A stretch of 6,028 nt of DNA. Origin: JBGPLJ01 sp041486385. Its GTDB lineage: Bacteria > Pseudomonadota > Gammaproteobacteria > Steroidobacterales > Steroidobacteraceae. Of this stretch, positions 1 to 4,323 are shown in pieces (positions within the stretch are counted from its first letter, which is position 1; every line of letters starts with the position of its first letter). The DNA lies in NCBI GenBank assembly GCA_041486385.1, contig JBGPLJ010000230.1, positions 1 to 6,028 of the forward strand, given 5' to 3'. The notes beneath the pieces were generated by a model. That model worked only from the letters and a program-made list of their open reading frames with translations, had not been told where the DNA came from and made no database searches. The translations under genes were made by a program, and so were the position numbers.

Positions 1-690
1 AGAGTCGCAGCGGCGCTGCCAGCGAAGGTGGACCTGCGCAAGAAGTGCCCGCCGGTTCTGAATCAGGGCGATCTTGGGAGCTGCACCGCAAACGCCATCG
101 GCAATGCACACCGCTTCGAGCAGATGCGACAGGGAGTCGCCAGCGACTTTCTCCCGTCGCGCCTCTTCATCTATTACAACGAGCGCGCCATCGAGGGCAC
201 GATCCAGTCGGATTCCGGCGCACAGATCCGCGATGGCATCAAGAGCGTCGCCAAGAAGGGCGTATGCCCGGAGAAGATGTGGCCCTACGTCATCAGTAGA
301 TTCGCCAGGCAGCCCCCGGCGGCCGCGAGCAAGGAGGCGCTCAAGCATCAGGCACTCTCTTATATGCGCATCGCGCAGAACATCGCGCTCATGAAAGGCT
401 GCCTCGCCTCGGGCTACCCTTTTGTCTTCGGCTTCACGGTGTACGACAGTTTCGAATCGGATGCGGTCGCGAAATCAGGAACAGTGCCGATGCCCACGCC
501 GGGTGAAGGCGTTCAGGGCGGTCACGCTGTGCTCGCAGTCGGTTATGACGATGCCAAGCAGCACATCATCGTGATGAACTCCTGGGGCACGGGCTGGGGC
601 ATGAAGGGATTCTTCACGATCCCATACGCCTATCTCACGGACTCGAATCTCGCGGATGATTTCTGGACGATTCGGCTGGTAGAGGCGTAG
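1..690 (+). CDS. Papain-family (C1) cysteine peptidase, 5' end outside window
   Basis: This is a probable cysteine endopeptidase of the papain fold. The frame is open to the left edge, and codons 1-27 (RVAAALPAK) lead straight into VDLRKKCPPVLNQGDLGSC, the usual start of the mature C1 domain, so the GTG at 28 is an internal valine and not the start. Counting V28 as residue 1, the catalytic set is visible: oxyanion Gln13 (nt 64-66), nucleophile Cys19 in GSCTANA (nt 82-84), His166 in GGHAVLAVGYDD (nt 523-525) and Asn184 in NSWGTGWG (nt 577-579). All key residues are present, so the enzyme looks active. About 220 residues of catalytic domain are here. A leader, a propeptide or a fused domain upstream cannot be excluded, so its location in the cell is unknown. 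The substrate is unknown. The next gene starts 50 bp downstream with its own Shine-Dalgarno. Confidence 0.9.
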   Translation, partial: RVAAALPAKVDLRKKCPPVLNQGDLGSCTANAIGNAHRFEQMRQGVASDFLPSRLFIYYNERAIEGTIQSDSGAQIRDGIKSVAKKGVCPEKMWPYVISRFARQPPAAASKEALKHQALSYMRIAQNIALMKGCLASGYPFVFGFTVYDSFESDAVAKSGTVPMPTPGEGVQGGHAVLAVGYDDAKQHIIVMNSWGTGWGMKGFFTIPYAYLTDSNLADDFWTIRLVEA

Positions 691-700
691 CCTGCCCGCC

Positions 701-716
701 TCTGGCACACGCCAGA
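701..716. repeat. Short inverted repeat after the peptidase gene
   Basis: TCTGGC (701-706) and GCCAGA (711-716) form a perfect 6-bp stem with an ACAC loop, 11 bp past the peptidase stop codon. No T-run follows on the plus strand (the next bases are CACCAAAAACAAA), so it is a poor intrinsic terminator. It may be an attenuating or RNA-stabilising hairpin, or chance. Confidence 0.35.
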
Positions 717-730
717 CACCAAAAACAAAT

Positions 731-737
731 GGGGAGA
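731..737 (+). promoter_or_regulatory. Shine-Dalgarno for the small exported protein
   Basis: GGGGAGA lies 3 nt before the ATG at 741. An in-frame ATG at 729 sits ahead of this site, and a start there would put the Shine-Dalgarno inside the coding region and add MGRT before a normal signal peptide. The site therefore favours 741. Confidence 0.7.
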
Positions 738-740
738 ACC

Positions 741-1109
741 ATGAAAATTAGAATGATTCTGCTGTCGCTGATCGCTGCGCTTTGCTATGCCGGCATGGCC
801 AATGCTTCCGAGTTGCGCGTTGTCGTCGTGCAGACAGCCGATGTTCCGGGGTACGTGAAGGCGATCGCGGAAGGTCAGGCTCTGCTCAGGAGCAAAGGCA
901 GCGCGGCGATATTGCGCGTCTGGGTTGCGCGCTACGCGGGCCCCGAGGCGGGCAGCATTATCGTCTCGGTGGAATATCCGTCGCTCGAAGCTCTCGCCAA
1001 GGACGACACGGCGCTACACAACGATCCGGACCTGAAGGCCTGGCAGGCGGGTCTCGCGAAGATGCGCAAGATTGTGTCGGACAGCATTTACGAAGAACTG
1101 AAGCCCTGA
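741..1109 (+). CDS. Small exported protein, probable dimeric alpha/beta-barrel fold
   Basis: This is an uncharacterised protein of 122 residues. Residues 1-22 form a Sec signal peptide: MKIR, then a hydrophobic stretch (MILLSLIAALCYAGM), then ANA before SE, a standard signal peptidase I site. The product is therefore inferred to be periplasmic. The mature part of about 96 residues alternates strand and helix: VVVVQTADVP (strand), helix around YVKAIAEGQALLRSKG, strand ILRVWVARYAG, strand GSIIVSVEYPSLEALA, then a helix rich in K, D and E. This pattern resembles the ferredoxin-like dimeric alpha/beta-barrel families (NIPSNAP, EthD or Dabb-like). I assign that by pattern only, and see no catalytic residue set. 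It is convergent with the SPOR-like gene, with 28 bp between the two stop codons occupied by a hairpin repeat. The function is unknown. Confidence 0.8.
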   Translation: MKIRMILLSLIAALCYAGMANASELRVVVVQTADVPGYVKAIAEGQALLRSKGSAAILRVWVARYAGPEAGSIIVSVEYPSLEALAKDDTALHNDPDLKAWQAGLAKMRKIVSDSIYEELKP

Positions 1110-1168
1110 ACCCCTCACCCTGAGGTGACCCCTCACCCTAACCCTCTCCCCCTGACGGGGGCGAGGGA
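1110..1168. repeat. Hairpin repeat, copy A
   Basis: The left arm ACCCCTCACCCT occurs twice (1110-1121 and 1128-1139), followed by a hairpin: CCCTC-T-CCCCC (1142-1152), loop TGAC (1153-1156), GGGGG-C-GAGGG (1157-1167), with one central T/C mismatch. It matches copies near 2025 and 4260 in the same orientation. It starts directly after the stop codon of the upstream plus-strand gene and covers the last codons and TAG stop of the minus-strand SPOR-like gene. It could act as a bidirectional terminator or RNA-stabilising hairpin between convergent genes, but there is no T-run. Confidence 0.85.
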
Positions 1169-1962
1169 ATTAGAGGGTCGGAGGGTTGGGAGTCGCGCTG
1201 CAACTCTCCGCTTGCGACGGCTTTCAGTGCGCGCTGGCGGGCGGCTTCCTGCGCGCGCGCGACTTCACGCGCGCTTACCGGGATGACGGCGGCGGTTGAG
1301 AATTCCGCGCGTACATAGTCGGCGACTTGCCGCGCGGAGTCCGCGCTCGAGAAGAAGCCGAGGCGCAGGCCGGTTTGCGGCAGCCCTTCGCGCTGCTCGC
1401 GCACTGTGTACAGACTGTAGGCATCGAAGATTGCAAGACGCGGAATGTCCGCAGCAATGATCGGCGCCACGGACCACTCGAGCTGCACCGCATAGCGCTG
1501 CGGGGCTGAAGCACGCGCGGTGTCACCCGCCTTCGGCTCCTTGTATGCGGGTTCCCTCACAATGTCGCTGGACACCACCTTCGCGCCGACCGCTACGGGC
1601 GGACCGACATTGCCGGGCGGCACAACACGCGCGTAGGCGGAGCGTACGGGCCGGAACTCCGTAAGGAAGGTATCGTCCAGCGAGCTCAGATTCGTTCCGG
1701 GGGCCGTCGAGATAAAGGCGCCCGGGTAATACTTGCGCACGACGGCCAGGGCTTCCTCGGCGCGGCTCGTCGATTCGAAGTAGCCGAGGTGCAGGCGAAA
1801 TCGCTCGCGGCCATCCTCAAGCGTGCGCGAACGAAACACGGAGAATCCGACGAGCTCATGCCGAAATGGCACCTTGAGCGCCATGGGCATGCTCGATGAA
1901 TCGAGATTGATGACGTAAAGACCGATGGTAGTCGGCGCGTCGTCGTCACGGGTGTCGGTCAT
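1138..1962 (-). CDS. SPOR-like domain protein, C-terminus encoded by a repeat
   Basis: This is a 274-residue protein with two segments of one pattern, at about residues 13-85 and 156-229. Each ends in a strand plus helix of the form LxLGxFxSxxxAxxxxxxVRxxxxxA (RLHLGYFESTSRAEEALAVV and RLGFFSSADSARQVADYV). This is the signature of the SPOR fold, which in known proteins binds denuded peptidoglycan glycans. A Pro/Val-rich linker separates the segments. No signal peptide or membrane helix is visible, which is odd for a peptidoglycan-binding protein. The start chosen is the ATG at 1962; an in-frame TTG at 1998 adds 12 unlikely residues. Neither start has a clear Shine-Dalgarno. The last dozen residues (PLIPSPPSGGEG) and the TAG stop are encoded by hairpin repeat copy A. 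It lies downstream of the sigma/anti-sigma pair on the same strand, 93 bp after the anti-sigma stop, so co-transcription is possible. The SPOR call is by pattern only. Confidence 0.75.
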   Translation of the reverse strand: MTDTRDDDAPTTIGLYVINLDSSSMPMALKVPFRHELVGFSVFRSRTLEDGRERFRLHLGYFESTSRAEEALAVVRKYYPGAFISTAPGTNLSSLDDTFLTEFRPVRSAYARVVPPGNVGPPVAVGAKVVSSDIVREPAYKEPKAGDTARASAPQRYAVQLEWSVAPIIAADIPRLAIFDAYSLYTVREQREGLPQTGLRLGFFSSADSARQVADYVRAEFSTAAVIPVSAREVARAQEAARQRALKAVASGELQRDSQPSDPLIPSPPSGGEG

Positions 1963-1964
1963 GG

Positions 1965-1979
1965 GCCGCAATATGCGGC
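1965..1979. promoter_or_regulatory. Palindrome just upstream of the SPOR-like gene
   Basis: GCCGCA-ATA-TGCGGC is a perfect 6-bp inverted repeat that ends 2 bp before the ATG at 1962 (minus strand), where a Shine-Dalgarno would be expected. The heptamer CATATTG (minus strand) occurs here (1969-1975) and again at 1996-2002. It may be an operator or a translation-control hairpin, or chance. Confidence 0.3.
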
Positions 1980-2024
1980 AGCTGGAGCCGGACCTCAATA
2001 TGTCGCATGCATGAGACGCCCCGA

Positions 2025-2092
2025 ACCCCTCACCCTGACCCTCGATCGAATCCCCTCACCCTGACCCTCTCCCCTTGAAAGGGGAGAGGGAA
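2025..2092. repeat. Hairpin repeat, copy B
   Basis: An 18-nt left arm (CCCCTCACCCTGACCCTC) occurs at 2026-2043 and again at 2052-2069. The second copy runs into a perfect 11-bp stem, CCCTCTCCCCT (2065-2075) with AGGGGAGAGGG (2080-2090) and loop TGAA. The right flank GAGGGAATAGA resembles the flank of copy A (GAGGGAATTAGA). The element covers the 3' end of the anti-sigma-like gene, whose TGA stop is the complement of TCA in CCCCTCACCC. It fills most of the gap before the SPOR-like gene. Confidence 0.9.
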
Positions 2093-2445
2093 TAGAAGAG
2101 AGAGATCACTACGCCCAGGGCGGCGACCACCAGGATGGGGCCAAGCATGCCGAGCTTCGGGGCCAGCCGGGGTAACGCGAGCAGGAGCACTATAATAAGA
2201 GTGGCCCCGGCCACTGAATCGAGCGTCAGCATCCTGAACGCCGCCCGCTGCCACAGCCGCAGCTCCTGGCCGCCTCTTGCAAAGCTTTCCTGAGCCCGGC
2301 GGCGCGCGGAATTTGCCCGCTCCTCCTCGCTTTGTCTGCCGTCCTCGTCGAGGGCGTGCACGCGCGCCAGCAAACGCGTCTCGAAATCCGCGGGCACATC
2401 GACCGCGCGCAACGCCCGGCTCAGCCGATCATCGAGCGTATTCAT
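2056..2445 (-). CDS. Probable anti-sigma factor, two-helix inner-membrane protein
   Basis: This is a 129-residue protein directly after and overlapping an ECF sigma gene (ATGA, 4 bp), the classical sigma/anti-sigma arrangement. An AGGAG (2451-2455, minus strand) precedes the ATG by 5 nt. Residues 1-70 are charged and helical (DDRLSRALRAVDVPADFETRLLARV, then an Arg/Glu-rich stretch) and would bind the sigma factor in the cytoplasm. Two hydrophobic segments follow, at about 73-92 and 97-118. There is no HxxxCxxC zinc motif, so it is not a ZAS-type anti-sigma. The C-terminal SLSPFKGRGSG is encoded by hairpin repeat copy B, so almost nothing lies beyond the second membrane helix and there is no large periplasmic sensor domain. 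The anti-sigma role is inferred from position and topology, and no sequence-level family match was made. It could instead be an unrelated sigma-linked membrane protein. Confidence 0.75.
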   Translation of the reverse strand: MNTLDDRLSRALRAVDVPADFETRLLARVHALDEDGRQSEEERANSARRRAQESFARGGQELRLWQRAAFRMLTLDSVAGATLIIVLLLALPRLAPKLGMLGPILVVAALGVVISLFYSLSPFKGRGSG

Positions 2446-2969
2446 TTCAGCTCCTGAAGCCGCGCGCGCGCCCGGTGCAGCAGAGTCTTCACGGTTCCCA
2501 TCGGCATGGCGAGCATCTCGGCCACCTCATCGTAAGACTGCTCTTGCATATAGAAGAGAGTCACCACCTGACGCTGCTTCGCGGGCAGCTGATCGACGAG
2601 CCTCAGAAGCGCGGCGCCATCCTCATCGCTCCGCTCTCCTGCCGAGTCCGCCGTGCTCATCTCGACCGCCTCCATCACTTCCGGGTCACTCAGCGATGCG
2701 CTCGGCCGTCGCGCCCGGATTGCGGAAAAGCTCGTGTTGCGCGTGATCGTGTAGATCCACGTGGACAGCGTTGCCCTCTCATCAAACCGCGGCAGCGCTT
2801 TCCACACCTTGATGAATACCTCCTGCGTCGCGTCTTCCGCCGTTTCCCGATCGCGCAGGTAACTCAGTGCGAGACCGAAGACCTTGCGCTTGTAGGCACG
2901 CAGGATCGCGGCGAGTGCCTCATCACGCCGGCCCGAACGGACCAGTTCGATGACCTCGGCCTCTAGCAT
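2442..2969 (-). CDS. ECF-type RNA polymerase sigma factor (sigma-70 family)
   Basis: This is a 175-residue extracytoplasmic-function sigma factor of normal length. Region 2 spans about residues 23-90, with DATQEVFIKVWKALPRF (core binding and -10 recognition) and STWIYTITRNTSFSAIRARR. An acidic linker (about 92-118) leads to region 4 at about 122-172, with LPAKQRQVVTLFY and the helix-turn-helix SYDEVAEMLAMPMGTVKTLLHRARARL (-35 recognition). There is no extra C-terminal domain. The frame is open for 68 more codons upstream to 3173, but that part has no sigma-like sequence, and the candidate promoter at 3009-3039 lies inside it. The ATG at 2969, about 33 nt from the expected transcript start, is therefore chosen, though it has no clear Shine-Dalgarno. 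The gene overlaps the anti-sigma-like gene by ATGA, so translation is probably coupled. It is probably autoregulated from the promoter that is mirrored in front of the divergent operon. Confidence 0.93.
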   Translation of the reverse strand: MLEAEVIELVRSGRRDEALAAILRAYKRKVFGLALSYLRDRETAEDATQEVFIKVWKALPRFDERATLSTWIYTITRNTSFSAIRARRPSASLSDPEVMEAVEMSTADSAGERSDEDGAALLRLVDQLPAKQRQVVTLFYMQEQSYDEVAEMLAMPMGTVKTLLHRARARLQELK

Positions 2970-3008
2970 AAGTGGCGCCGGGGCCCAGGCAGACGTAATG
3001 ACACCCGA

Positions 3009-3039
3009 TTGATACTCCGCAAGCCGCCCAAAGGTTTCA
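3009..3039 (-). promoter_or_regulatory. Candidate ECF promoter of the sigma operon
   Basis: On the minus strand TGAAACC (3039-3033) is followed after exactly 15 nt by GAGTATCAA (3017-3009). The sigma ATG is 40 nt further. An AAC-containing -35 and a short -10 at this spacing suit an ECF promoter (GAAACC-N17-GTATCA). The identical pair with identical spacing faces the other way at 3061-3091, which is the main support. Assignment to the neighbouring sigma factor is inferred. Confidence 0.65.
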
Positions 3040-3060
3040 TCGACTGTCCTGGCCGGATGG

Positions 3061-3091
3061 TGAAACCCCAGGGCCTCCCGGTGAGTATCAA
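3061..3091 (+). promoter_or_regulatory. Candidate ECF promoter of the divergent membrane/beta-helix operon
   Basis: TGAAACC (3061-3067), 15 nt, then GAGTATCAA (3083-3091): the same two elements and spacing as on the opposite strand at 3039-3009. The two -35 elements are 21 bp apart. GTGTCA follows near the expected start of transcription here (3097-3102) and on the other strand (3004-2999). The first ATG of the operon is 42 nt downstream. This suggests a shared sigma factor for both operons. Confidence 0.65.
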
Positions 3092-3132
3092 CACCCGTGT
3101 CAACCGACGGATCGAACCACCGGACCGAAGCG

Positions 3133-3237
3133 ATGAAAGATACCTCCACTGCCGCCCTTCTGGGCGCCGCCATCGGGTATCTTCTTCATGCGCACTGGCC
3201 GGTGCTCGAGTCGTTCATCCGCACCCTGATTCTGTAG
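3133..3237 (+). CDS. 34-residue small membrane peptide, first gene of the divergent operon
   Basis: The ATG at 3133 opens a 34-codon frame ending in TAG at 3235-3237. The peptide starts MKDTSTAALLGAAIGYLL and continues through HAHWPVLES to FIRTLIL. It has one hydrophobic stretch with small residues (AALLGAAIGYLL) and a hydrophobic C-terminus, which suggests a single-pass or membrane-associated peptide. It fills the space between the candidate promoter and the next gene, whose Shine-Dalgarno (AGAGGAG, 3236-3242) overlaps its stop codon, as expected in a tight operon. Its own Shine-Dalgarno is weak. An in-frame GTG at 3097 would add 12 residues but falls at the predicted transcript start. I recognise no family. 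It could be a leader peptide for the downstream gene, and its reality is inferred from position and hydrophobicity only. Confidence 0.5.
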   Translation: MKDTSTAALLGAAIGYLLHAHWPVLESFIRTLIL

Positions 3238-3249
3238 AGGAGCCCATCC

Positions 3250-3666
3250 ATGTCCGAAGGCCAACTCGCCCTGCTCATTCCCATCATCGCGGTCACGCTC
3301 AGCATGACGGTCGCGATCGTTTTCATCGTCGCAACCCATCGGCGCAAAGTGCACGAACTCGAGCAGCGTCACAAGGAGCGCATGGCCGCGATCGACAAAG
3401 GCCTCGATCTGCCACTCGAGCCCATCAAGGACGTGACTTCGCTCTCCCGCCCGCGCTATCTCCTGCGCGGCCTCGTCTGGCTTGGCGTCGGCCTGGCGCT
3501 CGTCTTCGGCGCGCGCGATGTCCTGGAGGAACATGCCTGGGCGTTCGGCTGGATTCCAGTGGCTGTCGGCGCCGCCTATCTCATCTTCTACATCGTCGAG
3601 GGACGCAAGGACACGACGACGCCGAAATCCGCCCCGCCCGCCGCTCATGATGGGAGCAGCTCATGA
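3250..3666 (+). CDS. Three-helix inner-membrane protein resembling DUF6249
   Basis: This is a 138-residue membrane protein of unknown function. A first hydrophobic segment at about 6-29 (ALLIPIIAVTLSMTVAIVFIV) is followed by a charged helix HRRKVHELEQRHKERMAAID and the phrase KGLDLP. Two more membrane segments lie at about 70-88 and 98-116, ending in a short polar tail. The arrangement of one helix, then ERMAAI(D/E)KG, then two helices resembles proteins annotated as DUF6249. I assign this from memory of the pattern, with moderate confidence. AGAGGAG lies 7 nt before the ATG, a good ribosome-binding site. The gene is 12 bp after the small peptide and overlaps the next gene by ATGA, so the three are almost certainly one transcript driven from the candidate ECF promoter. 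A role in the envelope response governed by the divergent sigma factor is inferred. Confidence 0.85.
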   Translation: MSEGQLALLIPIIAVTLSMTVAIVFIVATHRRKVHELEQRHKERMAAIDKGLDLPLEPIKDVTSLSRPRYLLRGLVWLGVGLALVFGARDVLEEHAWAFGWIPVAVGAAYLIFYIVEGRKDTTTPKSAPPAAHDGSSS

Positions 3667-4256
3667 ATCGCATGATTGGCGCACTGGTACTGCTGATCGC
3701 ATCGTCGGCGGCATTGGCAAGCGACTACAGCAAGGTCAACGGCTCGATCGACGTCGCCGCCGATCAGAAGATCGGCGAGGTGTCGACGGTCAATGGTTCG
3801 ATCACCATCGGCGACCGCGCGACCGTAACGAGCGTGGAAACGGTGAACGGCCGCGTCACGCTCGGCGCTCATGCCAAGGCGACCACGCTCAACACTGTGA
3901 ATGGCAAGCTCATCCTCGGCTCGGGCTCGGATGTGTCCGGCCGGATTTCAAACGTCAACGGCGACATTCACCTCGACGCGGCGCATGTCGGCGGCGGCAT
4001 CGGCACGGTCAACGGCGACATCACCGTCGGCGCGAATTCCAGGGTCGAGGGCGGCATTCACATCCCCAAAGCCTCCGGCGGCTGGTTCAACTGGAACAGC
4101 GGAACGCCGCGCATCGTGATCGCCGCGGGTGCCGTGGTGCAGGGCACCCTCAAGTTCGAGCGCGAGGTGAAACTCTACGTGAGCGAGCGCGCGACAATCG
4201 GCCCGGTGGAAGGGGCAACGGCGATCAAGTTTTCGGGGGATAATCCACCGAACTAG
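3663..4256 (+). CDS. Secreted repeat protein with six VNG repeats, probable beta-helix
   Basis: This is a 197-residue exported protein. Residues 1-19 are a signal peptide (MNRMIGALVLLIASSAALA, cleaved before SDY). The mature part contains six repeats marked by VNG at residues 25, 43, 61, 79, 98 and 116, a period of 18, 18, 18, 19 and 18. The consensus is about T-V-N-G-x-[IVL]-x-[ILV]-G-x-x-A. Regular 18-residue coils with alternating hydrophobic residues and a turn at Asn-Gly suggest a beta-helix, similar in build to bactofilin or polymer-forming proteins. A distinct end follows: a Gly/Trp segment (GGWFNWNSG, about 138-146) and a last hydrophobic section to residue 197. There is no lipobox or membrane anchor, so it is probably periplasmic or surface-located. 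The start overlaps the preceding stop (ATGA) and has GGGAG (3652-3656) 6 nt upstream. A structural or scaffold role is inferred, and no enzyme motif is seen. Confidence 0.85.
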   Translation: MNRMIGALVLLIASSAALASDYSKVNGSIDVAADQKIGEVSTVNGSITIGDRATVTSVETVNGRVTLGAHAKATTLNTVNGKLILGSGSDVSGRISNVNGDIHLDAAHVGGGIGTVNGDITVGANSRVEGGIHIPKASGGWFNWNSGTPRIVIAAGAVVQGTLKFEREVKLYVSERATIGPVEGATAIKFSGDNPPN

Positions 4257-4259
4257 TCT

Positions 4260-4313
4260 ACCCCTCACCCGGGACCCCTCACCCAGCCCTCTCCCCCTGA
4301 AAGGGGGAGAGGG
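4260..4313. repeat. Hairpin repeat, copy C
   Basis: ACCCCTCACCC occurs at 4260-4270 and 4274-4284. A perfect 12-bp stem follows: CCCTCTCCCCCT (4287-4298) with AGGGGGAGAGGG (4302-4313), loop GAA. It is the same element and orientation as copies A and B. It begins 4 bp after the stop of the beta-helix gene and ends 10 bp before the start of the nuclease gene. It could weaken read-through from the upstream operon, but there is no T-run. Confidence 0.9.
4303..4313 (+). promoter_or_regulatory. Ribosome-binding stretch of the nuclease gene, inside the repeat hairpin
   Basis: The only purine-rich Shine-Dalgarno-like sequence before the ATG at 4324 is GGGGGAGAGGG, the right arm of repeat copy C. Its GAGGG ends 10 nt before the ATG. 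If the 12-bp hairpin forms in mRNA, this site is fully paired, so translation could be held low or depend on unfolding. The pairing is seen in the sequence; the effect is inferred. Confidence 0.5.
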
Positions 4314-4323
4314 TGAAAATGCT

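Noticed and set aside
28..690. GTG at 28 as the start of the peptidase
   Set aside because: The frame continues unbroken to base 1 and the valine is part of the conserved VDLR segment, so the start lies outside the window.
729..1109. ATG at 729 as the start of the small exported protein
   Set aside because: The Shine-Dalgarno GGGGAGA lies after it, at 731-737, and the ATG at 741 gives a cleaner signal peptide.
1963..1998. TTG at 1998 as the start of the SPOR-like protein
   Set aside because: It is a rare start with no Shine-Dalgarno, and it adds 12 residues of no visible domain.
2277..2966. Long plus-strand frame opposite the sigma and anti-sigma genes
   Set aside because: It is Arg/Pro/His-rich with no domain, and it is antisense to a clear sigma factor.
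3097..3132. In-frame GTG at 3097 extending the 34-residue peptide
   Set aside because: It coincides with the expected transcript start of the plus-strand promoter and would need leaderless translation. I see nothing in the added residues to support it.
3100..3648. Minus-strand frame of 182 codons opposite the DUF6249-like gene
   Set aside because: It is a mirror of codon bias. The plus-strand frame has membrane helices, a Shine-Dalgarno and operon overlaps.
1110..4313. The three CCCTCACCC hairpin elements as a CRISPR array or transposon ends
   Set aside because: There are no regular spacers, the copies are 0.9-2.2 kb apart with ordinary genes between them, and no transposase is present. They fit dispersed REP-like hairpins.
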